A stretch of 64,000 bases of DNA from Aegilops tauschii subsp. strangulata. Taxonomy: Eukaryota > Streptophyta > Magnoliopsida > Poales > Poaceae. The notes beneath the pieces were generated by a model that saw only the letters and a list, made by a program, of their open reading frames with translations, was not told the DNA's origin and made no database searches. The position numbers and the translations under genes were made by a program. The stretch is taken from positions 325,465,294 to 325,529,293 of the forward strand of contig NC_053037.3 in assembly GCF_002575655.3 (NCBI RefSeq), written 5' to 3'. Of the stretch, positions 32,106-43,681 are shown piece after piece. Position 1 is the first letter of the stretch; every line of letters starts with the position of its first letter.

Positions 32106-33654
32106 TGATACGTCTCCAACGTATCTATAATTTTTGATTGCTTCATGCTATATTATATTCTGTTTTGGATGTTAACGGGCTTTATTATACACTTTCATAT
32201 CATTTTTGGGACTAACCTATTAACCGGAGGCCCAGCCCAGAATTGCTGTTTTTTTGCCTATTTCAGTGTTTCGCAGAAAAAGAATATCAAACGGAGTCCA
32301 AACGGAATGAAACCTTCGGGAACGTGATTTTCGGAACAAACGTGATCCAGAAGACTTGGACCCTACGTCAAGAAAGCTACCATGAAGGCACGAGGTAGGG
32401 GGGCGCGCCCTCCACCCTCGTGGGGCCCACGTTGCTCCACCGACGTACTTCTTCCTCCTATATATACCTACGTACCCCCAAACCAACAGAAGCATCCACG
32501 AAAACCTAATTCCACCACCGCAACCTTCTGTACCCGTGAGATCCCATCTTGGGGCCTTTTCCGGCGTCCTGCCGGAGGGGGCATTGATCACGGAGGGCTT
32601 CTACATCAACACCATAGCCTCTCCGATGATGTGTGAGTAGTTTACCTCAGACCTTCGGGTCCATAGTTATTAGCTAGATGGCTTCTTCTCTCTCTTTGGA
32701 TCTCAATACAATGTTCTCCCCCTCTCTCGTGGAGATCTATTCGATGTAATCTTCTTTTGCGGTGTGTTTGTTGAGACCGATGAATTGTGGGTTTATGATC
32801 AAGTTTATCTATGAACAATATTTGAATATCCTCTGAATTCTTTTATGTATGATTGGTTATCTTTGCAAGTCTCTTCGAATTATCAGTTTGGTTTGGCCTA
32901 CTAGATTGATCTTTCTTGCAATGGGAGAAGTGCTTAGCTTTGGGTTCAATCTTGCGGTGTCCTTTCCTAGTGACAGTAGGGGCAGCAAGGCACGTATTGT
33001 ATTGTTGCCATTGAGTATAACAAGATGGGGTTTATATCATATTGCATGAGTTTATCCCTCTACATCATGTCATCTTACTTAAAGCGTTACTCTGTTCTTT
33101 GAACTTAATACTCTAGATGCATGCTGGATAGCGGTCGATGTGTGAAGTAATAGTAGTAGATGTAGGCAGGAGTCGGTCTACTTGTCTCGGACGTGATGCC
33201 TATATACATGATCATACCTAGATATTCTCATAACTATGCTCAATTCTGTCAATTGCTCAACAGTAATTTTGTTCACCCACCGTAATGTTTATGCTCTCGA
33301 GAGAAGCCACTAGTGAAACCTATGGCCCCCGGGTCTATTTTCCATCATATTAATCTTCCAACACTTAGCTATTTTTATTGCCTTTTATTTTACTTTGCAT
33401 CTTTATCATAAAAATACCAAAAATATTATCTTATCAGATCTCACTCTCGTAAGTGACCGTTGAGGGATTGACAACCCCTTTATCGCGTTGGTTGCGAGGT
33501 TCTTGTTTGTTTGTGTAGGTGCGAGGGACTCGTGCGTGGTCTCCTACTGGATTGATACCTTGGTTCTCAAAAACCGAGGGAAATACTTACGCTACTTTAC
33601 TGCATCACCCTTTCCTCTTCAAGGGAAAACCAACGCAGTGCTCAAGAGGTAGCA
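32106..33654 (+). mobile_element. 3' LTR of the gag-only element, 1,549 bp
   Basis: Near-identical to 26940-28513, with two short deletions (near 32400 and near 33432) that explain most of the length difference. It ends CAAGAGGTAGCA before the TSD. Confidence 0.93.
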
Positions 33655-34129
33655 GCTCGCCGCACGGCGAGATCGTTGGAGCGCCGCAGATCGAGAGGCG
33701 CGGCGCACCGCATAGCAAGAGCGGATCCATCGGCGCTTGCCTGCTATCGACAGGGCATCGCAGCTTTGTACACATCCCGTCAGTAAACCCATTCCTCGCC
33801 AGGAGTGGGCAGAGGCCCTCCGCAGCGTACTTGCACCAGAGGCCAGCCGCGCCGTACTTGCATTGGACGCCCATCGCGCCGTTTGCATGGGTCGCGCCGT
33901 TTGCCTTGTCCGCGGCCCGCTTGATGCCAACGCGCTGGTCGGTAGGCTCGACCGCCTCCTTGGCCCAGGTGTCTACCTGGGCGTAGTAGAGGAACATGGT
34001 TGTCGCATCCTCGAGTTTGTGATCTTCAATGAAATAGCCAACTTGAAGCTCGAGATCGCGCTCTAGATGTACCGCGAGCGTGTCGACCGCTTGGACGAAT
34101 GCATGCACGAGTTCAGGTAGAGCCAAGAG
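33655..34129 (+). pseudogene. CACTA cargo gene 1, 3' part
   Basis: After the TSD GCTCG the frame of 26759-26939 continues (AARRDRWSAADREARRTA). It hits TAG at 33713-33715 and stays open as RLPAIDRASQLCTHPVSK and LVGRLDRLLGPGVYLGVV to TAG at 34064-34066, with a short further helical piece (YRERVDRLDECMHEF). Domain unknown; Ala/Arg-rich. With the left part it gives a gene of roughly 200 or more codons carrying three in-frame stops. Confidence 0.6.
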
Positions 34130-34385
34130 CTACCGTAGGCAAGGGCTGTTGGTCATGGTTTCATGGAGGTGTTTTATTTTGTTGAGTCGTTTCGACCCGG
34201 ATAGCCATGTATTCACAACAATCATAGTATTGCTCTGTTTATTGCTTTGTTTCAATGTGTGTACTCTGTTTTCGGTTCTTATATGTTCCGTTTCAATGTG
34301 TGTGTATACGCTTTCCATTCTATATATGTGGATGATAATAGCTAGATTCAAATTAGTATACAAAAATAGATAGAAAATGGAATTC

Positions 34386-34422
<37 letters not shown>

Positions 34423-34528
34423 TATTCATTAGTTCATCACAAAATATATATAATATCATCACATATACGTAATGATACTTAACTACTAGGTACAATGCAT
34501 AAAATTGAAAATGAACAATACTAAAACT
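34130..34528. other. AT-rich spacer between convergent cargo ORFs
   Basis: A probable 3'-UTR region of the plus-strand ORF and of the minus-strand ORF that starts at 35128. It holds an (AT)n microsatellite and no frame of note. Confidence 0.5.
34387..34419. repeat. (AT)n microsatellite
   Basis: About sixteen AT units. Confidence 0.95.
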
Positions 34529-35128
34529 AATAATCCCTCCTGGGGCCAGTATTTCGGCAGCCCCTCGCCAACAGCTCCCTGGTGCGCGGCGTCTTCCCAG
34601 TGCGGAGGCAGTACTCCACCTCGCAGCGCTTGACATATCGATCTGCCTCTTGCTGGCGGACGAGCGTGAACGATCTTGCCATTTCGTTTGATGCCCACCG
34701 GAGCTCCTCGTCAATGGCACGCTGGAGCTTATCGGCCACCTCCACGCAGCGATGAGGCGCCCAACGCCTTTGACCTTCTTCGCGAAGTTCTCGTCTTTGT
34801 ACACCTCCTCCGCATGACGACGCGCCCGCCCCCAAAGCTCCGCCGCCTCCTTTTTCCAGGCGGCATCACGGGCTTCACAGGCCGCCTGGTACCTGGCTTC
34901 CTACTCCGCCATCTCCTTCTTGAATGCTACTTGCCTGGCTTTCTCAGCTGGCGGCATCGACTTCCACAGACAAAGATTGTACTAGCCCCAAAACCAATCC
35001 AAAGTTGGGGGGGGGGTCCGGCGCAACCTCGTCTGGCGGCATGTAGGGGTCCTCGTCGCTGCTATTCGAGTGAGCGTCCTCGGGGGCGGTGACTCCTCGT
35101 CGGCGCGTGGGCAGACCGGCGGCGCCAT
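34529..35128 (-). pseudogene. CACTA cargo gene 2, charged coiled-coil ORF, frameshifted
   Basis: The probable start is the ATG at 35126-35128 in the context GCCATGGCG (MAPPVCPRADEES). Frames then alternate: HSNSSDEDPYMPPDEVAP at about 35075-35020, MPPAEKARQVAFKKEMAE from 34957 with a TAG next, HAEEVYKDENFAKKVKGV, then DKLQRAIDEELRWASNEM and RQQEADRYVKRCEVEYC ending in TAA near 34530. One shift coincides with a run of nine G at 35009-35017, a likely slippage site. The long Ala/Glu/Lys/Arg helices suggest a coiled coil; there is no known catalytic motif. A (CT)n-rich 5' UTR (35141-35157) and a TATA-like box lie upstream, so it had its own promoter. Confidence 0.6.
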
Positions 35129-35508
35129 GGCAGAGATTTGAGAGAGAGAGAGAGAGGGCAAGCAAGGGGAGGATGTAGATGAGAATGCAGGCGGGACGAC
35201 GTGAGCAAGGTAGTATTTATTGGCGGCCGGAATCTAGATTGACGGGAACCGTACACACGCTGGTCACCGGAATTTACGAGTACTGTAGTTTTAATTACAG
35301 ACGATTCCTGCAGAAAAATCCATGTGTGAACTTAATAGCTTACAGTTTCCAATACAAAACCGTGTCTGATTAATGACCCCCGCCACCCACCTATCAAACT
35401 TCGAGCCACGAAATAGAGTGCCAATCGTGTGAGGGCCGGTTGTCTTGCCAGATCTTTACATTTTCTTTTTTGAAAACCAGATATTTACATTGTTTGATGA
35501 TTTTTTAA
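35129..35508 (-). promoter_or_regulatory. promoter region of cargo gene 2 and spacer before the tandem array
   Basis: The minus strand holds CCAATAAATACT (35212-35223), TATA-like and about 85 bp upstream of the ATG, then a CT-rich leader. Further out is a non-coding spacer with AACCGT(A)CACAC and AAACCGTGTCTG words like those in the CACTA ends. Confidence 0.5.
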
Positions 35509-38500
35509 CTCGCACACAAGTACACAAACATATGATTTTTCAAACTGTTATGCTTAGGCGTTGCATGTAGATGTAGTTCAAATTTGGATTACGGTCATTA
35601 AATGGCTATAAAATCACTTAAATGTCTTTAAAAGGTCAAATGACCCCTAGAATTTTCCAAACTTTCACATGAGAGTTGTAGTAGTGCACGTTAAAGTGAG
35701 AAAAAAATTTGTAGGCCGTAAGAGGAAGGTATCTCCCTTTCGTCATCAAACATGCATTGTTCCCTCTTGGAACCACGAGCCTTCTAGTGAGTTGCTCCGG
35801 TTTGTGAGGGGTGTGTGTCCAAACTTTTGTCAAACAGGCAAATTTTACTACCACATCATCTTGGTGGCATGAAATTACACCAAGCAAGGTTTCATGTTTT
35901 TCTGATCATTTTTTAATTTTTTGGAATTAAAATGCATGGCACTCCATGCATGTGTCCATGCTGTGAGACCAATATGTTTGAAAATTCCTTCTAATTTATT
36001 GCACATGGAATTAAATCACACACAAGTACACAAATATGATTTTTCAAACCGTTATGGTTAGCCGTTGCATGTAGGTGTAGCTCAAATTTGAATTACGGTC
36101 ATTAAATGGCCAAAAAATCACTTAAATGTCTTTAAAAGGTCAAATGACCCCTGAAATTTTTGAAATTTTCACATGACAGTTGTATTAGTGCACGTTAAAC
36201 GTAGAAAAAATGTGAAGGCCATAAGAGGAAGTTATCTCCCATTCGTCATCAAACATGCATTGTTCCCTCTTGGAACCACGAGCCTTCTAGTGAGTTGCTC
36301 CGGTTTGTGAGGGGGTGTGTCCAAACTTTCGTCAAATAGGCCAATTTTTTACCACATCATCTTGGTGGCATGACATTACATCAAGCAAGGTTTCATGTTT
36401 TTCTGATCATTTTTTAATTTTTTGGAATTTAAATGCCATGACACTCCGTGCATGTGGTCATGCTGTGAGACCAATATGTGTGTAAATTCCTTCTAATTTA
36501 CTGCACATGGAATTAACTCGCACATAAGTACACAAATATGATTTTTCAAACCGTTATGGTTAGCTGTTGCATGTAGATGTAGTTCAAATTTGAATTACGG
36601 TCATTAAATGGCTAGAAAATCACTTAAATGTCTTTAAAAGGTCAAAGGACCCCTGGAATTTTCCAAATTTTCACACGACAGTTGTATTAGTGCACGTTAA
36701 ATGTAGAAAAAAATTGAAGGCCGTAAGGGGAAGCTATCTCCCGTTCGTCATCAAACATGCATTGTTCCCTCTCGGAAACATGAGCCTTCTAGTGAGTTGC
36801 TTCGGTTTTTGAGGGGTGTGTGTACAAAATTTCGTCAAACATGCAATTTTTTACCACATCATCTTGGTGGCATGACATTACATCAAGCAAGGTTTCATGT
36901 GTTTCTGATATTTTTTTAATTTTTTGGAATTAAAATGCCATGGCACTCCATGCATGTGTCCATGTCGTGAGACCAATATGTTTGAAAATTCCTTCTAATT
37001 TACTGCACAAGGAATTAACTCGCACACAAGTACACAAATAGTATTTTTCAAACCATTATGGTTAGCCGTTGCATGTAGATGTAGTTCAAATTTGAATTAC
37101 GGTCATTAAATGGCTAGAAAATCACTTAAATGTCTTTAAAAGGTCAAATGACCCCTGAAATTTTCCAATTTATCACATGATAGTTGTATTAGTGCACATT
37201 AATAAACATAGAAAAAATTTGAAGGCCGTAATAGGAAGCTATTTCCCGTTCGTCATCAAACATGCATTGTTCCCTCTCGGAACAACGAGCCTTCTAGTGA
37301 GTTGCTCCGGTTTGTGAGGGGTGTGTGTCCAAACTTTCGGTAAACAGACCAATTTTTTTACCACATCATCTTGGTGGCATGACATACATCAAGCAAGGTT
37401 TCATGTTTTTCTGATCGTTTTTCATTTTTTTGGAATTAAAATGCCATGGCACTCCATGCATGTGTCCATGCCGTGAGACCAATATGTTTGAAAATTCCTT
37501 CTAATTTACTGCACATGGAATTAACTCACACACAAGTACACAAATATGATTTTTCAAACCGTTATGGTTAGCCGTTGCATGTAGATGTAGTTCAAATTTG
37601 AATTACGGTCATTAAATGGCTACAAAATCACTTAAATGTCTTTAAAAGGTCAAATGACCCCTGAAATTTTCCAAATTTTCACATGACAGTTGTAATAGTG
37701 CACGTTAAACGTAGAATTTTTTTAAGGCCGTAAGAGGAAGTTATCTCCCGTTCGTCATCAAACATGCATTGTTCCCTCTCGGAACCACGAGCTTTCTAGT
37801 GAGTTGCTCTGGTTTGTGAGGGGTGTGTATCCAAACTTTCGTCAAACAGGCAATTTTTTTTACCACATCATCTTGGTGGCATGACATTACATCAAGCAAG
37901 GTTTCATGTTTTTCTTATCATTTTTTTGATTTTTTGGAACTAAAATGCCATGGCACTCCATGCATGTGTCCATGCCGTGAGACCAATATGTTTGAAAATT
38001 CCTTCTAATTTACTGCACATGGAATTAACTCGCACACAAGTACACAAATATGATGTTTCAAACCGTTATGGTTAGTTGTTGCATGTACGTGTAGTTCAAA
38101 TTTGAATTACAGTCATTAAATGGCTAGAAAATCATTTAAATGTCTTTAAAATATCAAATGACCCCTGAAATTTTCCAAATTTTCAAAGGACAGTTGTATT
38201 AGTGCATGTTAGATGTAGAAAAATTTGAAGGCCGTAAGGGGAAGCTATCTCCCGTTCGTCATCAAACGTGCATGTTTCCCTCTCGGAAACACGAGCCTTC
38301 TAGTGAGTTCTTCGGTTTGTGAGGGGTGTGTGTCCAAACTTTCGTCAAACATGCCAAATTTTTTTACGACATCATCATGGTGGCATGACATTACATCAAG
38401 CAAGGTTTCATGTGTTTCTAATCTTTTTTAAATTTTTTGGAATTTAAATGCCATGACACTCCATGCTTAATTGTGTCATAGCCGTTAGACCAATATGTTT

Positions 38501-38709
38501 GAAAATTCCTACCAATTTACTGCACATGGAATTAAATCACACACAAGTACACAAAATATGACTTTTCAAACCGTTATGGTTAGCTGTTGCATGTACATGT
38601 AGTTCAAATTTGAATTACGGTCATTAAATGGCTAGAAAATCACTTAAATGTCTTAAAAGGTCAAATGGCCCCTGAAATTTTCCAAAATTTGACATGACAG
38701 TTGTATTAG
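35509..38709 (+). repeat. tandem array, unit about 504 bp, about 6.3 copies
   Basis: The marker AAAAGGTCAAATGACCCC, or a close variant, recurs near 35631, 36136, 36637, 37139, 37646, 38149 and 38656, giving spacings of 501-507 bp. Each unit also has CGCACACAAGTACACAAATA, a GTTGCATGTAGATGTAGTTC segment and CTTCTAGTGAGTTGCTCCGG. The units are AT-rich, without a continuous ORF, and differ from one another by scattered substitutions and 1-5-bp indels. The array lies wholly inside the CACTA between divergently oriented cargo genes. Confidence 0.93.
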
Positions 38710-38991
38710 TACTACAAATTTGTCGTACATTCAAAACACCATCCGTTGCCACTTTACTCCAAATTCGTCTTTCACAGCTAATAAAAAGTATCCACAACAT
38801 CACACACAATTTTTTTGTAGGAACCGTTTGCGATGAAAATTTCTGGGTCTATTTAAGTCTTCCTCCTTGAGCTTCGCCGGCTCGTCTACTCCAGTGACGG
38901 CAACCCCCGAATCCCCGAATCCCGATCCCCATTCCCGCACCCCCTTCTTGCAAAGATGACGCCGTGGTAAAGCTTTGTGAAGGCCCGTACG
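38710..38991 (+). promoter_or_regulatory. promoter and leader of CACTA cargo gene 3
   Basis: CCGTTTGCGATG (38824-38835), the same motif as at the CACTA left end, lies about 13 bp upstream of the TATA-like TCTATTTAAG (38848-38857). A GC/C-rich leader and a 4-codon upstream ORF (ATG at 38955) precede the ATG at 38992. Confidence 0.55.
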
Positions 38992-39603
38992 ATGGCCGCG
39001 TCGTCCCCGAGCGCCGCCGCCTGCGCCGAGAGCGCAACCGCCTACGCCGAGAGTGCTGCCGCATCCGCATTGAGCGCAGCCGCATCCACCGAGATGGCGT
39101 CTGCGGCAGCCGACAGGGCAGCTGCAGCAGCCGAGACGGCTGCAGCTACTGCTGTGACGGTGGCTGCAAACGCCGAGAGTGCTCGAGATGCCGTCTGTGC
39201 CGCCGATGTCGCCCTGGCCTGGGTCAAGGCCATCCACGCCAAGATCGAGGACACACACGCCAAGATATTCCAGGCCACCTCGGAATCCAGCATGCAACCC
39301 ATGCACGAAAAGGCGGCGGTGGCCATGGAGCACCTGCTTCCTCATGAGATCGCCGAGCGGGAGCTCGAGATGCAGGAGACGGCGGAGATCGAGGAGCGCC
39401 GGGAGGAGGAGTTGCGCGTGACTGAGGTCAAGGTAGAGAAGAGTCTGTCTGTCGAGGAATCGGTGGTGGAGTACCAACGTGAGCTTAGGTGCAGCCACTA
39501 CTACGAGTATTACAACCTTGAAGACGGTGCTGAGGACGAGGACGAGGACGCGGTCGACTTCAGCAGGGGGGACACAGAGTCCACCAACGGCGGCATTTCG
39601 CCA
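38992..39603 (+). pseudogene. CACTA cargo gene 3, Ala-rich coiled-coil protein, split by the Tat element
   Basis: The ATG at 38992 opens a frame with no stop for 204 codons up to the Tat insertion. The first 70 residues are Ala-rich with recurring AESA/AAA units (AACAESATAYAESAAASALS). An amphipathic helix follows (VKAIHAKIEDTHAKI), then a Glu/Arg coiled coil (ERELEMQETAEIEERREEE) and an acidic C-terminus (DGAEDEDEDAVDF). The last 13 codons and TAG are found in frame after the TSD at 50838-50879, so before the insertion the protein was 217 residues. The family is not recognised; the composition fits a nuclear or structural coiled-coil protein (inference). Confidence 0.72.
39599..39603. repeat. 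TSD left copy (CGCCA) of the Tat element
   Basis: Repeated at 50833-50837. Confidence 0.93.
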
Positions 39604-40754
39604 TGTCGGTGTACAAAAGAGGGGGCGCACTTCTGTACCCCTTTACCTGTGCACGGACAGTCGAAGCCGCGCCCGCGGCCGCACCAGGCAGAGCGGAGGA
39701 GGTGAACCAAGGAAAAACCAAAGCTCAAGACGGCCAGAGCAACGCCAAGATCAAGACCGCAAAGAAGCAGAGAGGCGAAGCAGGTTCCCCCGGCAAGGTC
39801 CTTGCCAGGGGCAGCCTCAGCGGCCCCGACAAGACCCTTGCCGGGGCAGCTCGCTCACACCAGCGGAGTGAGCCACCCTCGGGCCCACGGGTTCCAACTC
39901 AGCCAACCACGTTGGAACTAGGGCTCCGGAGGCACCTCCATGGTGGCATGCAGATCTTTGTCAAGACCAAGGAATGTTCAAGATCAGATGAGGATTAAGA
40001 CAACAGCCCTCGGCAAGATCCTTGCCGGGGATGACAGCGCGCCACGGCAATACCCTTGCCGGGCCACCCGGCAAGGCCCTCACCAAGGGCGCCAGCAGGG
40101 CCACTGTCAGACCCGCACCAACCAAGTCTCTGCCGCCGTTCGCATGCAGCTGCCAGCTCAACCAGCTGAGCAGGCACCTGCGTGGCAACATGCAGCTCCC
40201 AGGCCAACTCATCAATCGCCTACATGGCAACATGCAGATCTTCGTGAAGGCTCCACCACCGCGCCACCTCAGCTGCCTGCCTGCCTACATGGCGCCGCAT
40301 GCATCGCTGGCCAGGGCACGTGTCGAAGCGAGGAGGAGCGGCGACGGACGGGACGGGCCTCGCCCCCGTCCCCGATAAAGCTAGGGGACACCTCAGCGGG
40401 GCATTAAATGCATCTTGTCCTGTAATACGAGCGATAAGCTCGCAATACTGTACGCCTTTCCACCTCCTGTATGCCACTGTGGCAGCCCCTTTCGACTATA
40501 AAAGGAGGCCCATGGCATACTGGAGAAGGATTCGGCTCTTTGGAACCACGCACCCACCATAGCTAGGTCGAGAGCTCAAGAACTGTCTGAAATACATCCA
40601 CCAAAGCAGGACTAGGGTTTTACGCATCCTCGCGGCCCGAACCTGGGTAAACGATCCTTGTGCTGATTACTAATCCTACTCTTCTCGCAACCCTGCGCCC
40701 CGGCAACCGTAGTAGGGATTCTTGTGATCCCATAGGTGTTGTTCCACACCGACA
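39604..40754 (+). mobile_element. 5' LTR of the Tat element, 1,151 bp
   Basis: It starts TGTCGGTGTACAAAAG and ends TTCCACACCGACA, so 9 terminal bases form an inverted repeat (TGTCGGTGT/ACACCGACA). The TATA box CTATAAAAGG is at about 40496-40505. It contains palindromic CCGGCAAG..CTTGCCGG units (39789-39811, 39825-39846, 40006-40029 and more). Confidence 0.95.
40496..40505 (+). promoter_or_regulatory. TATA box of the Tat LTR
   Basis: CTATAAAAGG, about 250 bp before the LTR end. Same sequence in the 3' LTR at about 50574. Confidence 0.7.
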
Positions 40755-40758
40755 TCTT

Positions 40759-40775
40759 TGGCGCGCCAGGTAGGG
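40759..40775 (+). other. primer-binding site of the Tat element
   Basis: TGGCGCGCCAGGTAGGG lies 4 nt after the LTR end; the typical Tat-lineage PBS. Confidence 0.88.
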
Positions 40776-40828
40776 GGCGCAATTATGAGAATCTGGTCTA
40801 GTAGTTGGCCTAGCAGTTCTTCATCGCC

Positions 40829-43681
40829 ATGGCTCCCAAGAAGAAGACGGCCACAGCGATCGGCTTGTTGGTAGCCGAACGTCCTGTGCCAGTGCGGACG
40901 AGCAGCGGGCCGGTTGCGGACAGGACCCGGGCCACGGTCGGCGAGCACCAGCATCGCCCTGGCAGTCAGAGCCTGGCGAGTGGCGTCGTCCGTGCGCCAG
41001 ACAACCGGCCGCACGTCGCCAGATCCAAAGACGGAGCTGGGCCCCCCCGTAGGCGGCGCGGGGCCCTCCAGGAGTGTCGTTGTGCCACCCGCGGGCGGTG
41101 CAGCAACCTCCAGGACGCCCACGCCGGTGCCCGCGGCGTGCTCTTCCCAGGGTGCGCGCAACGAGCAGCGTCACCGCGCTGAAGACCCCGGACACCGCAG
41201 TGGGAAGAGCCCTGTGCATCGTCCAGGGGACGAAGGAGTTCAGCATGCCCGCCGAAGTGCTGGTGAAAATGGCGTGCAGCCGCTGGGTCGTGATAGGGCT
41301 CCTTCTAACGTGGTTAGAAGTCGAAGCGCGCCACGGTCCACGCAGCTGTCGCCGCCACCCATGCCAGCAGAAGCTTTGGCGCGTGCGCAGCTGCTCCTCA
41401 ACTTCCCTCCTGCTGCGGAGAAGCTTGACGAGTGGAGGGCCACCATCCGAAGCCTCATCGCCGTCGCCAACAAAGATGATCCGCGACCGGCGGGACCCTC
41501 GGGCCGGCGCCCCACCGAGCCACCACTTGCCAGCGCTGGGAGGACCGGGGGTGCTGCGGTTACGGTGCACTCTCCCCCTCCTCGCCAGCCGCCGCGGGCG
41601 TCGGCCCGTCGTGACGACGCTGGTGATAACATCTCCATAGCATCGTCCGACCCGCGGACCCGCCGCGACCAGCGCCAAGTTCTTCGAGAACGAGCTCACA
41701 AAGATGCTTGAACCACTATCGAGCGGCGGCGTGATACACGCCACCAGTCGGACAAGCGGGCGAGACCTGCTATGGACCACCCAGCGCTGGGGGCTCTGGC
41801 GGCCTACCTTACGAGGTGGGCTGCCCAGCCTTTGCCCGTGAGCTGTGGCAGTTCCAGTGGCCGTCCCACCGCACGTTCAAGCCCGACGTCGGCAAGAAGT
41901 ATACTGGCAAGACCCATCCGTCCGAGTTCCTCAGCATCTACACCATCGCGATGCAGGCTGCCGGAGCTCGCGACGACAAGGTGCTTGCCAATTACTTCCC
42001 GTTGGCACTGAAGCCCAATGTTATGTCTTGGTTGATGCACTTGCCGGTGGATTCCATTTCTTCTTGGTCGGATCTGTGCCATGAGTTCGTTGGCGCCTTC
42101 CCTGGGGGCCACCAAGCTCATGGCCAGGCCAGTGATCTGCATATCATTCCCCAGAAGGAAGGGGAAACCCTGCGCAAGTACATCCAGAGATTCAGCCGAG
42201 TGTAGTACAACATCCCCGACGTTCATCCCGCCGCTGTGATTAGCGCGTTCCATCAGAACGTGCGCAATCGCAAGATGCGCGAAGAGCTGGCGATGACCAA
42301 GGTTAAGGATGTGGCCGAACTCTATGTTCTGGCCAACAGGTGCGCCCGGGCTGAAGAGGGAAGGAAGTACCTCGGCGAGGATGCCGGTGCGGAAACTGAC
42401 TCTACTGACGAAGACACCGCCGCCCCGACGAAGAAGGGCCGGCATCGCAACAGGAAACGCAAGGGTAAGGCCGTGCTTGCCGTTGAAGGGTCTGACGACA
42501 CCGGCGCTGCCAAGAAGGTCAAGGCAGACGACCCCGGCAAGGAGATTGCCGGGTGCGTCGCCTGCCGGGCCTTAGCAGCTGCTGACAAGCCAGGGGGCTC
42601 CGGCAAGCAGTACTGCAAGATCCACCGCACCAAAGGCCACGACCTCCAGAACTGCCGGCAAGTCGAGCTGCTTGCTGAAAAGCAAAAGGCCGAGTATGAG
42701 AGGCGGGACAAGGAGAAGGGCCAGGACGGTGCCGAGGGATCTGGCAAGAAGCGTGGCGGCCAAGGAGGTCACCGCGACAAGGACAACCAGCAAGAGAGGC
42801 CCGCCCGGGGCCGTGACAAGAAGCAAGAAGACGATGATCACGACGAGGACGACGAGTCCGGCGAGCAAGAGTTCCAGAAGGCTACAGAGGCCATGTGCAT
42901 CAACGGTGGCGCCTCGCTGCATACTTCTCACCGCCAGCTCAAGCAGTGGGCACGAGAGGTTACAGCAGCGGAGCCGTCGTTCGACGCACAGAAACCGCTG
43001 ATGTGGTCCAGCACGCCCCTCATCTTTGACGCCGAGGACCACCCTGATCGCACAACCGCGGTCAGGTGTTTGCCGTTGTTGGTCTCCCCAACAATACACA
43101 ACCTCAAGGTGAACAAGATGTTGGTCGACGGCGGGGCCGGCCTGAACTTGATCTCGCCCGTCGTGATCAAAAGGCTGCAAATCCCTGATGGAGACCTCGA
43201 GGAAACGGGCACGTTTCAAGGGGTCAATCCGGGGAGGAGCCAGCCAAAGGGGAAGGCCACGCTGCCCGTGACGTTTGGAGGAGAGTGGAACCATAGGACA
43301 GAGAGGATCGTCTTCGACGTGGCCGAGATCCCCTTGCCCTACAACGGGATTCTCGGCCGCCCGGCACTAGCCAAGTTCATGGCGGCATCGCACTACGCCT
43401 ACAACATGCTGAAGATGCCCGGGCCGTTGACTATCTTCTCTGTCCCCTCTGATAAGAAGGACGCGCTGATTTGCACCGACCAACTCTACCGGGAAGCAGT
43501 TGCAGCAGCTGCCGCTAAGGCACTTGCTCCTGCCGCTAAAGCCCCGGGAGGGAAGGAGACCGGCAAGACCTCTCGCACCCACTCCGGCAAGCGCACCTCC
43601 TGTTGTGCTACCGTCGAGGACGTGCCAGAGAGCTCTACCGGCAAGAGCAAGAAATCCAGAGTTGAGCCACCGCAGACCTAG
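40829..43681 (+). pseudogene. Tat Gag and protease, with frameshifts and stops
   Basis: The ATG at 40829 starts MAPKKKTATAIG. The frame shifts near 40920 into a Pro/Arg/Ser-rich region (ARAQLLLNFPPAAEKLDEW at about 41380-41440) and shifts back by about 41816. From there the Retrotrans_gag core is clear (WQFQWPSHRTFKPDVGKKY, MSWLMHLPVDSISSWSDL). A TAG at 42203-42205 interrupts it and the frame continues to 43681. The zinc-binding segment reads YCKIHRTKGHDLQNCR (about 42610-42660). The protease shows LVDGGAGLNLIS (about 43122-43157), the D-G-G form usual in Tat elements. The C-terminal tail is Lys-rich. A TAG at 43679-43681 separates it from RT in the same frame. Confidence 0.88.

Larger units (their letters stand above)
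26940..33654 (+). mobile_element. full-length, gag-only Athila-like LTR retrotransposon, 6,715 bp
   Basis: 5' LTR 26940-28513, PBS, short gag, long non-coding internal region, polypurine tract and 3' LTR 32106-33654, with a perfect TSD GCTCG. The internal domain (3,592 bp) has no protease, RT, RNase H or integrase, so it is a non-autonomous deletion derivative that would need proteins from a full relative. The two LTRs look nearly identical apart from short deletions in the 3' copy, which implies a recent insertion. It resembles the Sabrina/WHAM group of wheat (from memory). Confidence 0.93.

Noticed and set aside
34130..35508. Possible ordinary host gene between the retrotransposons
   Set aside because: The sequence lies inside the CACTA ends and the ORF is frameshifted at several points; counted as transposon cargo.
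35509..38709. Regular repeats that might suggest a CRISPR-like array
   Set aside because: Units are about 504 bp, adjacent and without unique spacers; eukaryotic tandem repeat.
40821..41780. 319-residue antisense ORF opposite the gag N-terminus
   Set aside because: Arg/Gly/Pro-rich mirror of a GC-rich coding stretch; no motif.
42572..43294. 240-residue antisense ORF opposite gag
   Set aside because: Shadow of the GC-rich gag codons; Leu/Val-rich without domain pattern, and no separate promoter signals.
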